Source of the DNA: Petrosia ficiformis
Lineage: Eukaryota; Porifera; Demospongiae; Haplosclerida; Petrosiidae
Direction: 5' to 3'
DNA: 64,000 nt
Assembly (NCBI GenBank): GCA_947044365.1
Contig: OX345647.1
Location: 1,774,001-1,838,000, forward strand
Shown: piece by piece, positions 1 to 14,500 of the stretch
Position numbering within the stretch: the stretch's first letter is position 1
Layout of the letters: every line of letters begins with the position of its first letter
Position numbers and translations under genes: made by a program
The notes under the pieces: generated by a model
What the model was told of the DNA's origin: nothing
Databases searched by the model: none
What the model saw: only the letters and a program-made list of their open reading frames with translations

Positions 1-603
1 GATAGAATGAAGAACAATTAATGTCAAATCATGAGAGCAATCACTCCAGATGGGATAATAATTATACATTACACTTTTAGCATAGCAGCAAACAGCTGAC
101 AATGCCGACAGTATCTATTTATGCATCACTGACAATGACATGATAGGAATAGTGACCAAACCTTTAGAGATATTGGTATCAAGATTACATCACAAAATTA
201 ATAATCATTTAAACACCTGTGTTTCTTTCTAAGACAAGAGGGACATCCACAAAAAAAAATTCCACTATGGTTCATTTATATAGTTTTTATACCATGGTGT
301 GTGGGCATCGCCATGGTAACTTTTGATGTACAGCAGGCCTGTAGACAGGGAGATTTAGTGTCTGGCCACTAAATCATCGAATTGTATTTCATATCATATA
401 TTTACATTATGGCATGTATATATTACTATGGGATAGCACCTCCAATTGTCCTTACAGTTCTTATGCACCTTTTTGTATGCTAAAGCCTAAACCAAGAAAG
501 ACTAGTGTCAACACTTAGATCTAATACCAATATATCTTCATAATCAGTTCAGTACATTTATACATCTGATTGAGTGAAGACATAACACATGCTCACTCTT
601 CAC
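1..603. other. Intron of RTK A next to the off-window kinase exon
   Basis: Base 1 aligns with about 25,502 in gene B, roughly 10 bp beyond the glycine-loop exon. The stretch is intronic and matches 25,502-26,207, minus a ~200 bp block near 25,780-26,010 that only B has. No coding potential was recognised. Confidence 0.7.
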
Positions 604-1056
604 CTTGACCAATCTTTTCAATTATCTTCACTCTTGATGCAGAAATCAAATTACTTGAGAGTTCCTTAAAATTCACAGTTCCAACTCTATTTTTCATTCG
701 AATACGTTTTTCCCTCTGTTCATTATTAAATTCGATAGTTTTCAAATATTCTGACAACAAATAAGATGTTATACCTTTATAATAATTATAATATATACAT
801 GCAACAGTATTCATACCATTTGTTTCTGAGACATTAGTCATGTTGATCTCAACAAGTCTAGTAAAAACACAAAGTTCAATGAATTAATGTTTACACATTG
901 GTCATAATGCATACCTTGATGTAACTCTATTTCTCCAACGCTTTAATATAATAATTATTATTACCACTATCACTAGTAGTATTATAATAATCATTATTAC
1001 TACTGCTATAGTAACAATTACAATGACTGTGTTTTTAGAATCCTCAGTACTTATAC
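604..1056 (-). CDS. RTK A transmembrane and juxtamembrane exons
   Basis: Exon 915-1056 encodes a short stalk (STEDSKNTV), a roughly 27-residue run of I, V, A, L and M, then the basic stop-transfer sequence [10 protein letters not shown]. Exon 604-857 encodes the cytoplasmic juxtamembrane segment, which contains several tyrosines ([16 protein letters not shown]) and ends [10 protein letters not shown] at a donor splitting the glycine-rich loop codon. Both exons match gene B (26519-26660 and 26208-26461) in length (142 and 254 nt) and almost in sequence. No NPxY motif was seen. Confidence 0.88.
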
Positions 1057-2508
1057 CTGGACCAATAAAATAATAGTGAATTGTATAAATGATTTGGAAG
1101 AGACAACAACAATTAATAACATTTGTTCTTATGTTAGTGTAGTAGCTGAGACTCAAAGGACAATACCAGCACATATAATTAATTAGTCCTGTGACGTATG
1201 ATGCATTGTGAGGCAAGTAAAAATGAACATAGAACCACAATGATCACTACACAAAAAGTACATTTAATCTATTTGCTATGATTTTGCAAATATTATCAAG
1301 TCACAAGAGACTGTAAATACTATTTGAAAAAATAAAGCAATGATTTGAGGCAATTATTAATTTTATCAGGCGTTGTGCCAATAACTTAATTTGTATCTAT
1401 GTTCTGAAAATATTGTAGTTACTTATTTCAGTGGAGTTAATTATTGAGCCTTAATAAGAAAATAAAGTCTAAGCAGTAATGAGCTTGAGGAAGAAGACGA
1501 TTACACATCACAAAAAAGTTCAGGGATTAGATAAGGAGATTAAAACTCTAGTGTTGCCATATACTCCTGGACTTAGTGAAGATATTGATGTGTCATGTAG
1601 AAATCTTCCAGTGAGAGTTGCCTTCACCAATAGCGGTACACTTGGGAATGCCCTGACAAAAGTAAATACTCCAATCCCACAATCCATCAAAATAATGCTA
1701 TAACTCTACATGTTAATTCTACAGGTCACAGTATTCTATGGGACAAGTGTGAAATTCTTGCTGTAGAACAAAATTGGAGAAGAAAAAGCAGAGAAGCTTA
1801 GTACTCCAGACACAAACAAAACATACACTGGAGTACAACCCTAAATGGAACATTGTCTAACCATCCCATCCTAATCTGAACCTTTATGTTTCACTTCTAC
1901 TTTCTGTACCATCATTGTTTATACTTTTCTTCCTTTTGTACAGACATGTTGTTGTCACCTGTCATGTATCCATCTATAAATAAGCTGTTTTGGTTTTATG
2001 TTTCTTATACTTCTGAAGAAGGCTTTTGGGTCGAAATGTTCAGTTTTTATTAAACATTCTACTGTGTTATTAAGGCTCAATAATCAACTCCACTGAACTA
2101 AGTTCTGAATTTCATCCGATTAGAATGTCTTCACAAAATACTGAACACTATACTTTAGAAACAGACATGCACAGGCATATATAAAGATATGATATTTTCC
2201 TCACCAAACACGTCAACATCTATCATATCACTCATTTCTCCCCCTTCATTTTCTGCAGTACAAGTATAATTTCCAATATATTCCAGTGTCACTTGTTTCA
2301 AGGTTATATTACGAGTATGAATATCATCACTACTGATAAGTGAAGAGGAAGGAAGGGTTATATTGGTACTAGTGGTCCAATTAACAGTTGGTATGGTCAG
2401 GGATTGGACCACACAAGTGAGAGTCACTGTTGAGTTTATGGGAGCATCAACAGATCTAGGTGTAATATGCACATTTGGAGGAGGAACTGGGGAAAGGAAA
2501 TAATAAGT

Positions 2509-2564
<56 letters not shown>

Positions 2565-5500
2565 AAGAGAGAGAAACGGAATATATTTTCCACATTTGCA
2601 CTATTACATTTCCTTACCATATACAGTAACATTTAGTGCAGCACTTGTCTTTCCTACTTCATTTATTGCATTACAAAAATATTCTCCCATATTATCCAGT
2701 GTAACTTGTTCCAAAGTTAGAGTACTATTATGAATACTATTGTCATTATTACTAACAATTGAAGTGGAAGGAAGGGTCACATTTGCGTCAGTGGTCCAAT
2801 TAACAGTTGATATAGTTAGGGATTGAACCTCACAAGTGAGAGTCACTGTTGAGTTGTAAGAAATATTAACTGATCTAGGAGAAATTGTTACTACTGGAAG
2901 AACTAGAAAGGTGAATATAAGAAAGAGATAGAGAAAAAAATTTATTGTGTTTTTTTATTACTTTCTAATTGATTACCGTTTCAGTAATGAATGTTTGTAC
3001 TAAACTGGCAATTTACGACATTCTAAAATGTGCCAGTACACATAGACAGACAGGCAGACAGACACACTGGTGGATAGATATACACATATTAATTCCCTTA
3101 CCATACACATCAACATTTATCATATCACTCATTTCTCCTCCTTCATTTTCTGCAGTACAAGTATATTCTTCACTATATTGTAGTGTCACTTGTTCCAATA
3201 TTAAAGTACTGGTATAAACGTTATTATCATGATTAATAACAACAGAAGGAGATACCACATTCATGTTGGTTGTCCAATTAACAGTTGGTGAGGTCAGAGA
3301 TTGGATCACACAAGTGAGATTCACTCTTGAGTCGGCAAGAATATTAACAGATATAGTTACATATGGAAGAGGAACTGAAGAGAGAGGGAGTAAAACAGAG
3401 GGAAATATATCTAGATAGCAGAGATCTGAAAAGTACATAGAAAATGGTATTTGGATATTAAAATTTAACAATCAAGTTCGTATGTGTACTTAGTCTAATT
3501 TGCAAAAGTGTATTAAGACAAACAATAAAGAAGATGGATGGATAAATATACACATTTCCTTACCATATACAATAACATTTATCATATTGCTCATCTCTCC
3601 TCCTACATTTTTTGCAGTACAAGTATATTCTCCAATATATTCCAGTGTCACTTGTTCCAAAATTAGAATACTATTATGAACATTATTGTCATTATTACTA
3701 ACAAGTGAAGTTGAAGTAAGGTTCACATTTGTGTCAGTGGTCCAATTAAGAGTTGATATAGTCAGGGATTGCACCACACAAGTGAGAGTCACCGTTGAGT
3801 TGTAAGACACATTAACAGATCCAGGAGAAATGGTTACATTTGGAAGAGGAACTGGAAAGAGAGAGGAAGAGAGAGTGAAACATACTAAATAAACAAATAA
3901 ATGAATATATAATTTTTACATCTGTTAAAGTTCGACCAACTGTAATCCAACTGAGCTAAAGCAAAGCCGAAGCCAGTTCAACTCTGTACTCTAACAAATA
4001 TGGAGTATGTGCCTATAAAGTAATTCAATTATGGAAATTTTGTCAGGTTTAAAATAACTTGTTAAAAGTGACAAAACTTTCTTGTCATTCACCAGTATCG
4101 TAGTTAGTAGCCATGGTAACATATATATATATATATATAATTATATACATATATATATATATATGAATTTATATCAGTGTTTTTGATAAGCTCATATAGC
4201 ACACCATTGGCCCAATGAGCTTCTTATTTGGCACTGGACAGTTCTCTCTTTGGGCCAGTGGCACAGTTAAATATGATTCAATTGTCACTAACAGCATTAA
4301 TTCTTTGTTAATTGGCTCAAGATGTATTCCCAATGGCTCACACACTAACTATCATTGAGCCAATTTGGCCCATGATTGAAAATTTATCAAAAACTGTGAT
4401 ATATGTAATATATAAACCATACTTTTGAAGTGTATTCACCAAATAAACATCCCGCAGTGGGAAGGTCAATGTGGTTTGCCACCAAGATATTTGACGGAGC
4501 GTAGCGAGGTCAAATATCGAGGTGGTTTATATATTACATAGGGCAAGAAGAAACGTCTAAGCCTTTCGTTAAAACGGAAAATTATTGTTTCTGATGAAGA
4601 GGAAATTGTAAAGGCTGAAAAGCCAGGGTACCGAAGAACACCCAGAAGGCTACAGATTGGGCTGTAGGAGCATTCAAGCAATGGCTGGAACATCACAAAG
4701 CGGTTGCTGAGAAGAAACTGAAATTTTGGATGATGTGGACGAGAACCTTTGTCATTGGTTATGTGTTTTTGTGTCAGAAATTCGAAAAGATAACGGAGAA
4801 GAATATACACCAAGGAGTATGATGGAAATATTGTCTGGTTTGCAACGTTTTATCAACTCGAAATGCCAACCAGACAATCAGGTTAAACTGTGTGACCCAT
4901 CTAGCCATCAATTCAGAGAGCTTCATAGTGTTTTGGATCAGCTTTTTCGAGTTACTTCCACTGATTTTAATCAATTATCAATCAATTTGAAGTTAGTGAT
5001 ATTCACAATCTCAGTTGATTTCTAGCCTTAACAAATATAATATTATAATTATAATTATGTCACATGGCTGAAGCATAGCAGAAGATTAAGTTAACATTTG
5101 ATTAATATTAGGTCTATGATTGTGCTGTATAGTCAACCACAAAGCAGCACATATGAAGCTTGTGGCTCATGATAATCACAAATATTACGAAAACAGAAAT
5201 AATTATTACAAACAGCTAAAATCATGATAGCTACAAAAATAATTGCATTGATTAATTGTGCAGGCCTAATTCACATTGATATTAATATATATCCTGAGTA
5301 AGGAGAGATCATACTAATGCTTAGTCTTCTGTCTAAGCTCTAGTGCATGAAGTAGTAGTTAATAGCACCTGCATAACTGGGAATCACAAGGGATTCTGGG
5401 TTCAAATTCTAGCTACAATGGTGTAGGGGATTTTTTTCTTTCTCGTCTCTACCAACTTCTATTAGTAAGCTATATTATAGTTAAACAAACAGATACGTGG

Positions 5501-8500
5501 ATACACATTTCCTTACCATAAATGTCAACATTTATCATATCACTGATACCTCCTCCTTCATTTTCTGCAGTACAAGTATATTCTCCAATATATTCCAGTG
5601 TCACTTGTTCCAATAATAGAGTACTGGTATGAACATTATTATTATTACTACTAACAAGTGAAGCGGAAGGAAGGGTCATATTTATGTCAGTGGTCCAATT
5701 AACAGTTGGTATAGTCAGGGATTGGACCTCACAAGTGAGAGTCACTGTTGAGTTGTAAGACACATTAACAGATCCAGGAGAAATGGTTACATTTGGAAGA
5801 GGAACTACAGAGAGAGACAGAGAGTAGGATGGATGGATTATATATATATATAAAGATGGACATACATGTATACAAAAGGATATAATTGAGTATTAACCAA
5901 CCTATTACCAAAAGACTTGCTAGTTCTGACTTCTTTGATCCATTTGTGTTTGATACAATAAAAAAATAATCTCCGCTGTCCATCAGATTAACATTGCTAA
6001 TCATTAAACTACAATCATACTTTAAACTATTGCTGGTCATTTTGGGCTTTGTGATGGGCAAATCGCGAATACGTTGAGATGTTTGCAGATGTTTCCAAAT
6101 GATCATTGGAATTTCGTCACTGAACACAGTACATGTCAAAGTAACATCATCTCCATAAATTACTTCAGCATCAGAGGGTCCAGCATCGATCATTGGTTCT
6201 GTGAGAACAGACAGGGAAAATGAATTAAAGTCACAATTATTTCTATGGTTATAAATTGATGCAAGGAAATTCAATCAATAAATGTAGTATTATAATTACC
6301 AGTATGGGTACTGAGAATATTTTATAATATAACTGGGTGAATGCAGGGCATTGAAAGCGAGCATTAGCACGAGTAGTTATATAATTCTATGGTGATGGTG
6401 GTAGGATGCATTAGGTAGTTTCACAGTGACACATGTCCAATAAGGTTGTGTCCTGGCAGTGTCTTATGCTATTGTCCTTCACAATTGAATGCTATACTGT
6501 AACAGCTGTTTTCTACTCAGTAGCTAACGAATGCAGCCCGTGTTATCAAAAGAATTTGAGGAAGCTCAGTGCTGTCTCTCTCTGTATGCATATAATACTA
6601 TAACTATGTAGCTCTGACTCTTCTAACTTCAAGTTTTCTTGTTGCGGGTCTCCTTCTTGATGTCATGTCTATGCCATTTCTTCGTGGGGATCCACACACA
6701 GATCTTTTTACAGGTGTATTTTATTATGATCAATAATATAAAAAGTATACGGTATACATAAATAAAAAAGCAATAGAATATAATAAGCTATGGGTTACAG
6801 ACTCATTAGGTTAGGCTCACTAATGATTGCAATTATATATATTTATATTTGTGTGAACCCCAACTTTGTGTCACTTCATTGTGTACAAGTCTTTCTTTTT
6901 GTTTCTAGTTAAATAGCCTCCTACCAGTAGATATAATTATGACTTCAAAGCTTTTGACTATGACATAACTATGATATGTTCTCTGCAGGTTATGATACAT
7001 GCCCTGTTATTGATGGGTGTCTTTGAAGTGCAGGAAATATATTAGTTATGGCATGCCCACTTGTGTAATATCAGGCTTATAATCATCTCACCCTCAGCCT
7101 TGGTGATTATAAACCTGATATGGCACTTGTAGTATGACATAACATGATTATATATAATATATATATATATATATATATCAGAGAGTACGGTAGTACTCTT
7201 TATGTAGGGATGGCACCGAAAAAAAATGGCCGCCCATACATTTCAATTGCAAGTGATGAGCTGAGATCTCTGGTAATATATACAGATAAGTTTTAATACA
7301 CACACTTCTATTCATATCTAGTGTTGTTATGACTACCAACACCCTCTAGATGACCAAAGATTGTCTTTAAGGTAGAGAACCGGTGAGCAGCAAAACTGGC
7401 AAAATCTTCATCATAATAATAATATTATTATTTTCCAGACAAATCCTTTTTTTGTTTGTTGAACTATCACAATGATTCTAGCACCATTCCAATGCATTCA
7501 TAGTAAAATTCTGATCTACAAGTATTGAGACGATAGCTTCAGATACTATGAAAAAAGACAGTAAAATACCAACCTTGTTCGCATGCTTTTTGGGTTTTGA
7601 CGTCCCTACATCTTCTTTTATTTTTATTGAAAATGTTTTTATTATTCTTTGTACATATAATTGATGATTGTGTGGTAGTAATATATAAAGTGTATTATTA
7701 AATGTATACATTTAATAACAGTAACCCTCCGCTCCGCCTATGCAGGCGAGGGTTAATAACAGGTTTTTTTAATGAAATGTAGTATCACGATAATGATAGA
7801 GATCTCAAGATAATGAATGTTCTGTTAACATGACTCACCAGTTGTTGTTCTAGTTGTGAAATTGTTAGTAAGACTGTAAGTTGATCCCTCAGTATTAGTA
7901 GACCTCACTTGGTAATAGTACTCAGTCTTAGGAGTTAAACCAGAGATCTCTATGGAGTAACTTTCATTAACACTATTGAAATCCACTACACTGTTCACTA
8001 TATCACTCTCCTGTGTTAGACTAGTTTCATGGAGACCATACAGTACTGTATACTGTTCTGGTGTATATGCTGTACTGTTGACTGTCCATTGAATAGTGAC
8101 TTCATTTGAAGCTACATTAATGTCCGTAATATTAGATGGTTGGAAAGGAACAGATGGGCCTAAGTAAATTGAAGTGTAATAAGTAACTATATCTATTTCT
8201 CATTCAACATTCTCCTATCCCTCCCTCCTTCTCTCCCTTCGTTTTCCTCATTTACCTGACACAGTTATAGTAATTGAACTGCTATTAGACACTATAGGAT
8301 CTCCTGGAACACTAACATTAACTTCACATCTAAACACATTATCTCCAGTATTGGTTAACTCTTGTGTCAATATACTAATACTTTCTATACTGTCTAGATC
8401 AGTAGGTAAACTGGCCTCACTAGTAATATTAATACCATTCATAGTCCATGTGAAGACTTTATCAAATACTAGTTCATCTGTTTCTGGTGGAAGAGGTAGA

Positions 8501-11500
8501 GTGGCAGTACAGATCAGTGTAGCCTGATTGTAATCAGGATGAATGGGAAGACGAAGAGTGGAAGATGTAAGGATTATATCAGGAGTAGGACCTAAAAAGA
8601 GAAGGATGAAAGACAGCCAGACAGACATGAATCAATGAAACTGTGTATATAGATAAATTGGAATGCACTTGCACACGTGAATGTTTGAACTTATGTGATG
8701 TATATATGCATGTATGTATGCATGTACATATGTACATATTTATGTATGGTATGTTATGGTGCCATGATATAGTATGTATATATGTACAAATGATCACCAT
8801 TGATTACATAAGCATTATGCAATCAATCATATCATAAAGTACGAATATACATATGCATTCCTATGTATGGATGTGAATTTATCTACATATTTATAACTAG
8901 TTTTGATACAATTTATCAAATAAAGTTTACCATAGAAACAACGAATCTATACATTTTCAATTAGACATTCAAATCATGCACTATGATAATATTTTACGGT
9001 ATGGCTGGACTCACATGACTGAAAGTTTTATTGTTCAGAAAATCACCTGACCAGAAGTGTTATTATACAGAATTATAAGTAAAAAATGACATTACTCTTT
9101 GATTTGTTTTGTTTTGTTTTGGCAATGGTGAAGTTGTATAGTAAACATGAGTTGTGATAAAAGTCTCTTTCCTAGTTGGAGGTAGCCTGCAATAGCCACT
9201 GGTTTGAGAAAATGCTTCCAGGTGACCATCTTTTTATCATGATAGTTTGAATAATATAGTATTGGTAAGCAATAATGGGCAAAAACAAACAAGATTTGAT
9301 AAATTTATTATCGCACAGATACCCGGGAATGTTACTTGTTGGATAAACCATGCCATATGTCCTTCAGACTCATGTTAGCGAAGTATTCATCTCACAACAT
9401 TTCCTGGTATCTATGTGATAATATTATATGTATGTATGTATGTATGTATTTACTAACCCTCTATATTGATCAAAATGGATGAAGAAACTGAAGTATCTTT
9501 TATAAAGCTATTATTAACTTTGGAAGTAATAACTGCATCACAACTATAATTATCACTGTCTAGTTGAGTGAGGTATTGAAATTGTAATTGTGCAATATAA
9601 GTTGATTCTAGTTTTGTTGTTGTAGTAACAGATAATCTTGAATCTCCTGTTATTAGACTATCTCCTTTCCTCCATTCACTTTTCACTACTGCATTAGGAT
9701 CATTATCAATTGCAGAATTAATTGTGAAGAGGCAAATGAAATCCTTTTCGATACCAGAGAAGTATTGGGATACAATAGCATTTGGAGTAACGATGGGGCT
9801 ACTAGGAGTAATCACTGTATAGAAGGACAGCATGACAAATATAATATTATGCAGAAGGGTTATTTTATATACGTATCTGCTTCTGTATCTATGGATTCTG
9901 TGTCTGTTAACATTCACAATTTAATGCATCAGTAAGGTTGCTTTATTCTATGGATTGCCTCCACCTCTTATAAAACTATGTACACATATTTAATTATGTA
10001 TATATATATATTCCCAGACATATGGACAGTTATACAGAATACAGACACAGTCACACACACAATGCATGAGGTGATTGTAATTACATACTCACTTTGAACA
10101 AATACTGTGACCGTATTGTTAGCTGATAAATTAGAATGTATGTGTGACGTAACTACTACACTACACATATATACTCCAGCTTCAGCTGAAACTACTATAC
10201 CAAGATCAAGAGAGGACTTCCCTTCTGATAGTTCAGTAGTTATCGTCTGATTTAAATTAGAGTCTCTGTGTTCCCAGGTGATGGAGGAGATAGTTCCATT
10301 TAAGGACTTTGGCACTGTTATTTGACATTCAAGTTTGAGAGGGTCACCAAGGACTACTGATATCTGAGACTGTGGGTCAATGTTAACTTGTGGTTGAGAA
10401 ACTAAGATAGACATAATTAAAATAGAATATATTAGTATACATTAATATGTTTATGTGCATACATATATGGATACATATATAGTCTCATACATACATGAAT
10501 ATATGCATACATGTGAGGTATTTTATGTGTGCATCTTACAAACCTGAACAAGTCAATAAGTCCTCATTCAATTCATATCCAGTATTACATTCACAAACAA
10601 AACTTCCAACAGTGTTTCTACACACACGATTACTGGTATCTATCAAAAAGAAAGCTATTTATTTGGCATGTATGTACATGCCACAAATAAAGCTATTAGG
10701 TGCAGTAATCATGAAGTAGTACCTTGAATGTTAACTATCAGCCAGTAGTTAGTGTTACACAGTATTTTGAAACAAGAGTATATAAACATCTCTATGATTG
10801 CTTTACAAATTTAAGTATCCCTATGACTGCTTTGTGGTGTCCAGCATTCAGTAATCATGGCTGACTTTATCATGCCTGAAACACAACAGTCTATTATAGT
10901 TATTATTTTGATTATCTACTCTCCTTACCTTTTAAAGAACCTTGTAGAACTTTAGGAATATATTTTAGGTAGAATAGCTTGCTATTAGTTTCAAAGCTAC
11001 AAGCAACTTTCCTTCTTCTGGTTTACTACTCTGTAGAGCTCGAGCACATGTTCTATTATGCGCCACGCCCATAAAATTGACCGAGCTAGCCCCCGGGAAT
11101 GACGCAACTTCCTTAGCTATGCATAGTCGCGCAATTGCGCAAGTGGACACAAGAAATATATATAGATTCAGGGATGGTCCTACGGGCCATAAAAAAAGAA
11201 TGCTTATCATAGGGAATGAGGCTAATGCATAGTGGCTAAGCAACATGTTAATACACTGTAAAAATTTTAAACTTCAGTTGGTTACAGGAATTTAAGTGTA
11301 ATTATGTTTTCCTCAATGTTGGTTTGTTTTTCCTGCTAGGCAATATTTGCAAGTATTAGTTTCAAGACTAGTATATAAAGTACTTGTGATAATAAAGTAT
11401 ATTAACAAAAAAAAGTATTATATAGGTAAGTATAACCTGTGGTGTATATCTATTCTATCACCTGTGAATCAACAAATTTTGCTTACTTTCTTACTATGTC

Positions 11501-14500
11501 TATATATTTATACTTATAATAACAAATAATATCAGTTGTATCTAAATTACTGTGACATTCTTTATTGTGTACAGGTTATACACCGAGGTAAAGGTTTCTA
11601 CTGGATTTATCAAACCGAGGGCCAAAGGCACGAGGTTTGATAAGTCAGTAGAAACCATACCAAGGTGTATAAGCGTCTTTTACCATGAAACGTGTGCGAT
11701 ATACAGTAACTAAGCAAATCTTTATTTAATAATTATGCCAAATGAATACATAAATTCACAATATGTATATGTAACCCTTGTTTCACAGTAAGATTGCAAT
11801 GTGTATAAGATTCTTATTTTTAACTTACAACTGGGGATGGTGCATTGGAATTTTGATTGTGGTATCTGAATGCCGCCTCCATCAACTTGAAAAACAAACA
11901 CTCCTGGACATCCCAAATTACTCTTTGTATTAATATTATAGATGTCACTGGTAAGTGATCCATCCAAACTGATGAAATCAACACCATTGCCTGCATTAAG
12001 TCCTACTTGTGGTGGTAAATCATTTACATCTAAATTACCATACAAGAAGAAGACAAATGATTGAACACCATTTGTTGCTAGGATGCATTGAAAGGTGGCT
12101 CTCTGTTGAAATGTTCATCACATGTGTATGTAAAAAAAAAAGAGACAAAGTGATATGGCATTATAATAACCAGTATAATAATTTACTTGACTCTTTGGAT
12201 TGTCGTAATATCCCACATTATCCCACGTTGCAATAAGCACTTGTGTAGCTGAAAATGGTGTTTGTTCAGGAAAAGCACTTGCTACTTCCTCTCTGACTCT
12301 CTGAATGATATCATTGTTTACAGTTACTCTATACCAAACAGCACCATTCTTTCTTCTCAACAGATCAGTCCAAAATGGAGCAATCAATGGATTTGGAGTA
12401 GAAAGAGGAAAATTTTCTGGGGAATACTCTTCAAATGGATTATTGAAGGATAGATCACCATTATTGTTCAACTACAAACAAACATAAAGAAAATTAGATG
12501 ATTAACAGTTTATATCATTATAATTATACAGACAATTGTATTCGTTGTAAGCCCATCATTATTGTTTCTCATCAGCCACTTAATCAATTTGCATGAAGAA
12601 TGGCAGTCATTATTTGATTAATGGCAATGTTTTAGAGACATTCCATCCAGGGACACTGCACAAAGTTGCTCAAAATGTCCCCAAGATATTTGTGTAGGGT
12701 GCAGAATCACAGAACTTTATCTACTAGTATGTCAGAAATGCAGAACATGCTGGCCAAACACAATAGAGAGTGTGTCGTGGTCTGGAAAGCCTTAATAGAG
12801 GTGGCACAAGAATAATGGAATTGCAAGCTTGAATATAGGTTAAACACGAATTGGAGGTTTCCACATTATTTGGAAACTGAGGGCAGAGCCTGAGTTTTAC
12901 AAAGAGTCTGGTTACCAATAAAGAGGTGTTTTAATAATTTAAATCAATTGACTAACAACAACTCCACCCCCACAATTGTTATAACGATTATTCTGCTTGC
13001 AGCAGCTTAAATTGTGACAAATGTGCGAAATTCACACATTGCAAAGGGCTCCATAATTTTGTTAATTACTTAGGTTAAGCCTCAGCAGGTATCTTGCAGC
13101 TCAGGTAAAGAAAAAAGCAAGTGACTTAATTTAAATTTGAGACTTACATACACATTCGTATAACTTGTGCCATAGAAAACAAATCCAGTGCTCAGTAGTA
13201 TGCCTACTGAACCATCATCTGATAGACCAGATAAAATATCTTCAGTTTCTTCACCAAAGGGAAAGAAATGGTCGACTTGATTGTTGCATCTATTGTCCAT
13301 AGATGTGACATCATCACACTCATTGATATCTGTCAATAACATATGTATGTATGTATATATATGCGAGTGTGTGTGTCTGTGTGTGTATGGAGTATGAATG
13401 CATATATTTCACATACCTGAACAGGTCATCAAGTCATCATTCAATTGATAACCAGTATTACATTCACAAGCAAAACTTCCAATAGTGTTGGTACACAACT
13501 GATCACATCCGTTTAAGGAACTATTAGCACACTCATCAATATCTGTCAAAAGTAATAATTGTATATAAATTATAATATTATTTATAAAAGTGAATAAAGG
13601 ATATATTTTTAGGTTGTGTATCCCATTTTAAGTAATCGTTACACAAGATGAAATTAAAAACTTCACTGCTTGAAATCTTTACCCTGGACCTGATTGTTAG
13701 AATATAATAATTGTGTAACTCAATTCCCACTTTCTGGTCCTCTGGTTTTGTAATGTATTGTGTCAGTGGTCTAGTGTGTTATTATCTCAAGAAGTCTGAC
13801 TTTTCATTTCAAGGAGAGACAATGTTTAATTTTAACAAACAATTTTCATTACAAAACTATAGGTTTTCACAGGTTACTTAGCCACACTCGCACCATAATT
13901 ATGGTTATTACTATAAAAAACATTATTGTCTTTTTGCTGTAAAGCATTATAACACTGAAGTGAAATAATTAGTTTAGATGCATAATTCTGTTGTAGGAAG
14001 CTGACATATAATTTGTACTGCTAATATAATGTTTAATAATTATATATAATATTATACATTAGGTGAATGGTAAACATTCAACTTTTATAACTAAAATAAT
14101 CTGTTAACAATTTACAGTGATAACCAGTCGTATCTTGTCCACCAAATGCATACTCTAAAATGGTTGTTCACAAGTTTACAAGTATAAAGTATTGAGCAAA
14201 TCTATCATAATTGAAGGCTCTGACAAAAATCAAACTATGGCCGGCCTGCAGGGTCATCCTTATGATTGTTTTCTCAACTATATTGATTTTAGTTAATATT
14301 TCTATACAATTATGCGTGTGTCACATATATATGTGTTGTATAATAATGTAGATATGTGTTATTCAGGAGGATTTTGTCAATTAAAGGGTGTACACTTGAG
14401 CTACAATACAGTTCACAGCATGAGATAAAAACAGCAACTGATAGTTTCTATTTCTTCTTTCCATACAATAACATTTAAAGTAAGAAGAGTAGAAAACAAG

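Noticed and set aside
2467..2733. Open frame of Arg-Glu repeats
   Set aside because: It is a (GA)n microsatellite read in frame on the opposite strand of Ig exons.
9427..9450. GTAT repeats as a possible CRISPR or regulatory array
   Set aside because: Simple tetranucleotide microsatellite; no spacers or leader. No CRISPR array is expected or seen in this eukaryotic DNA.
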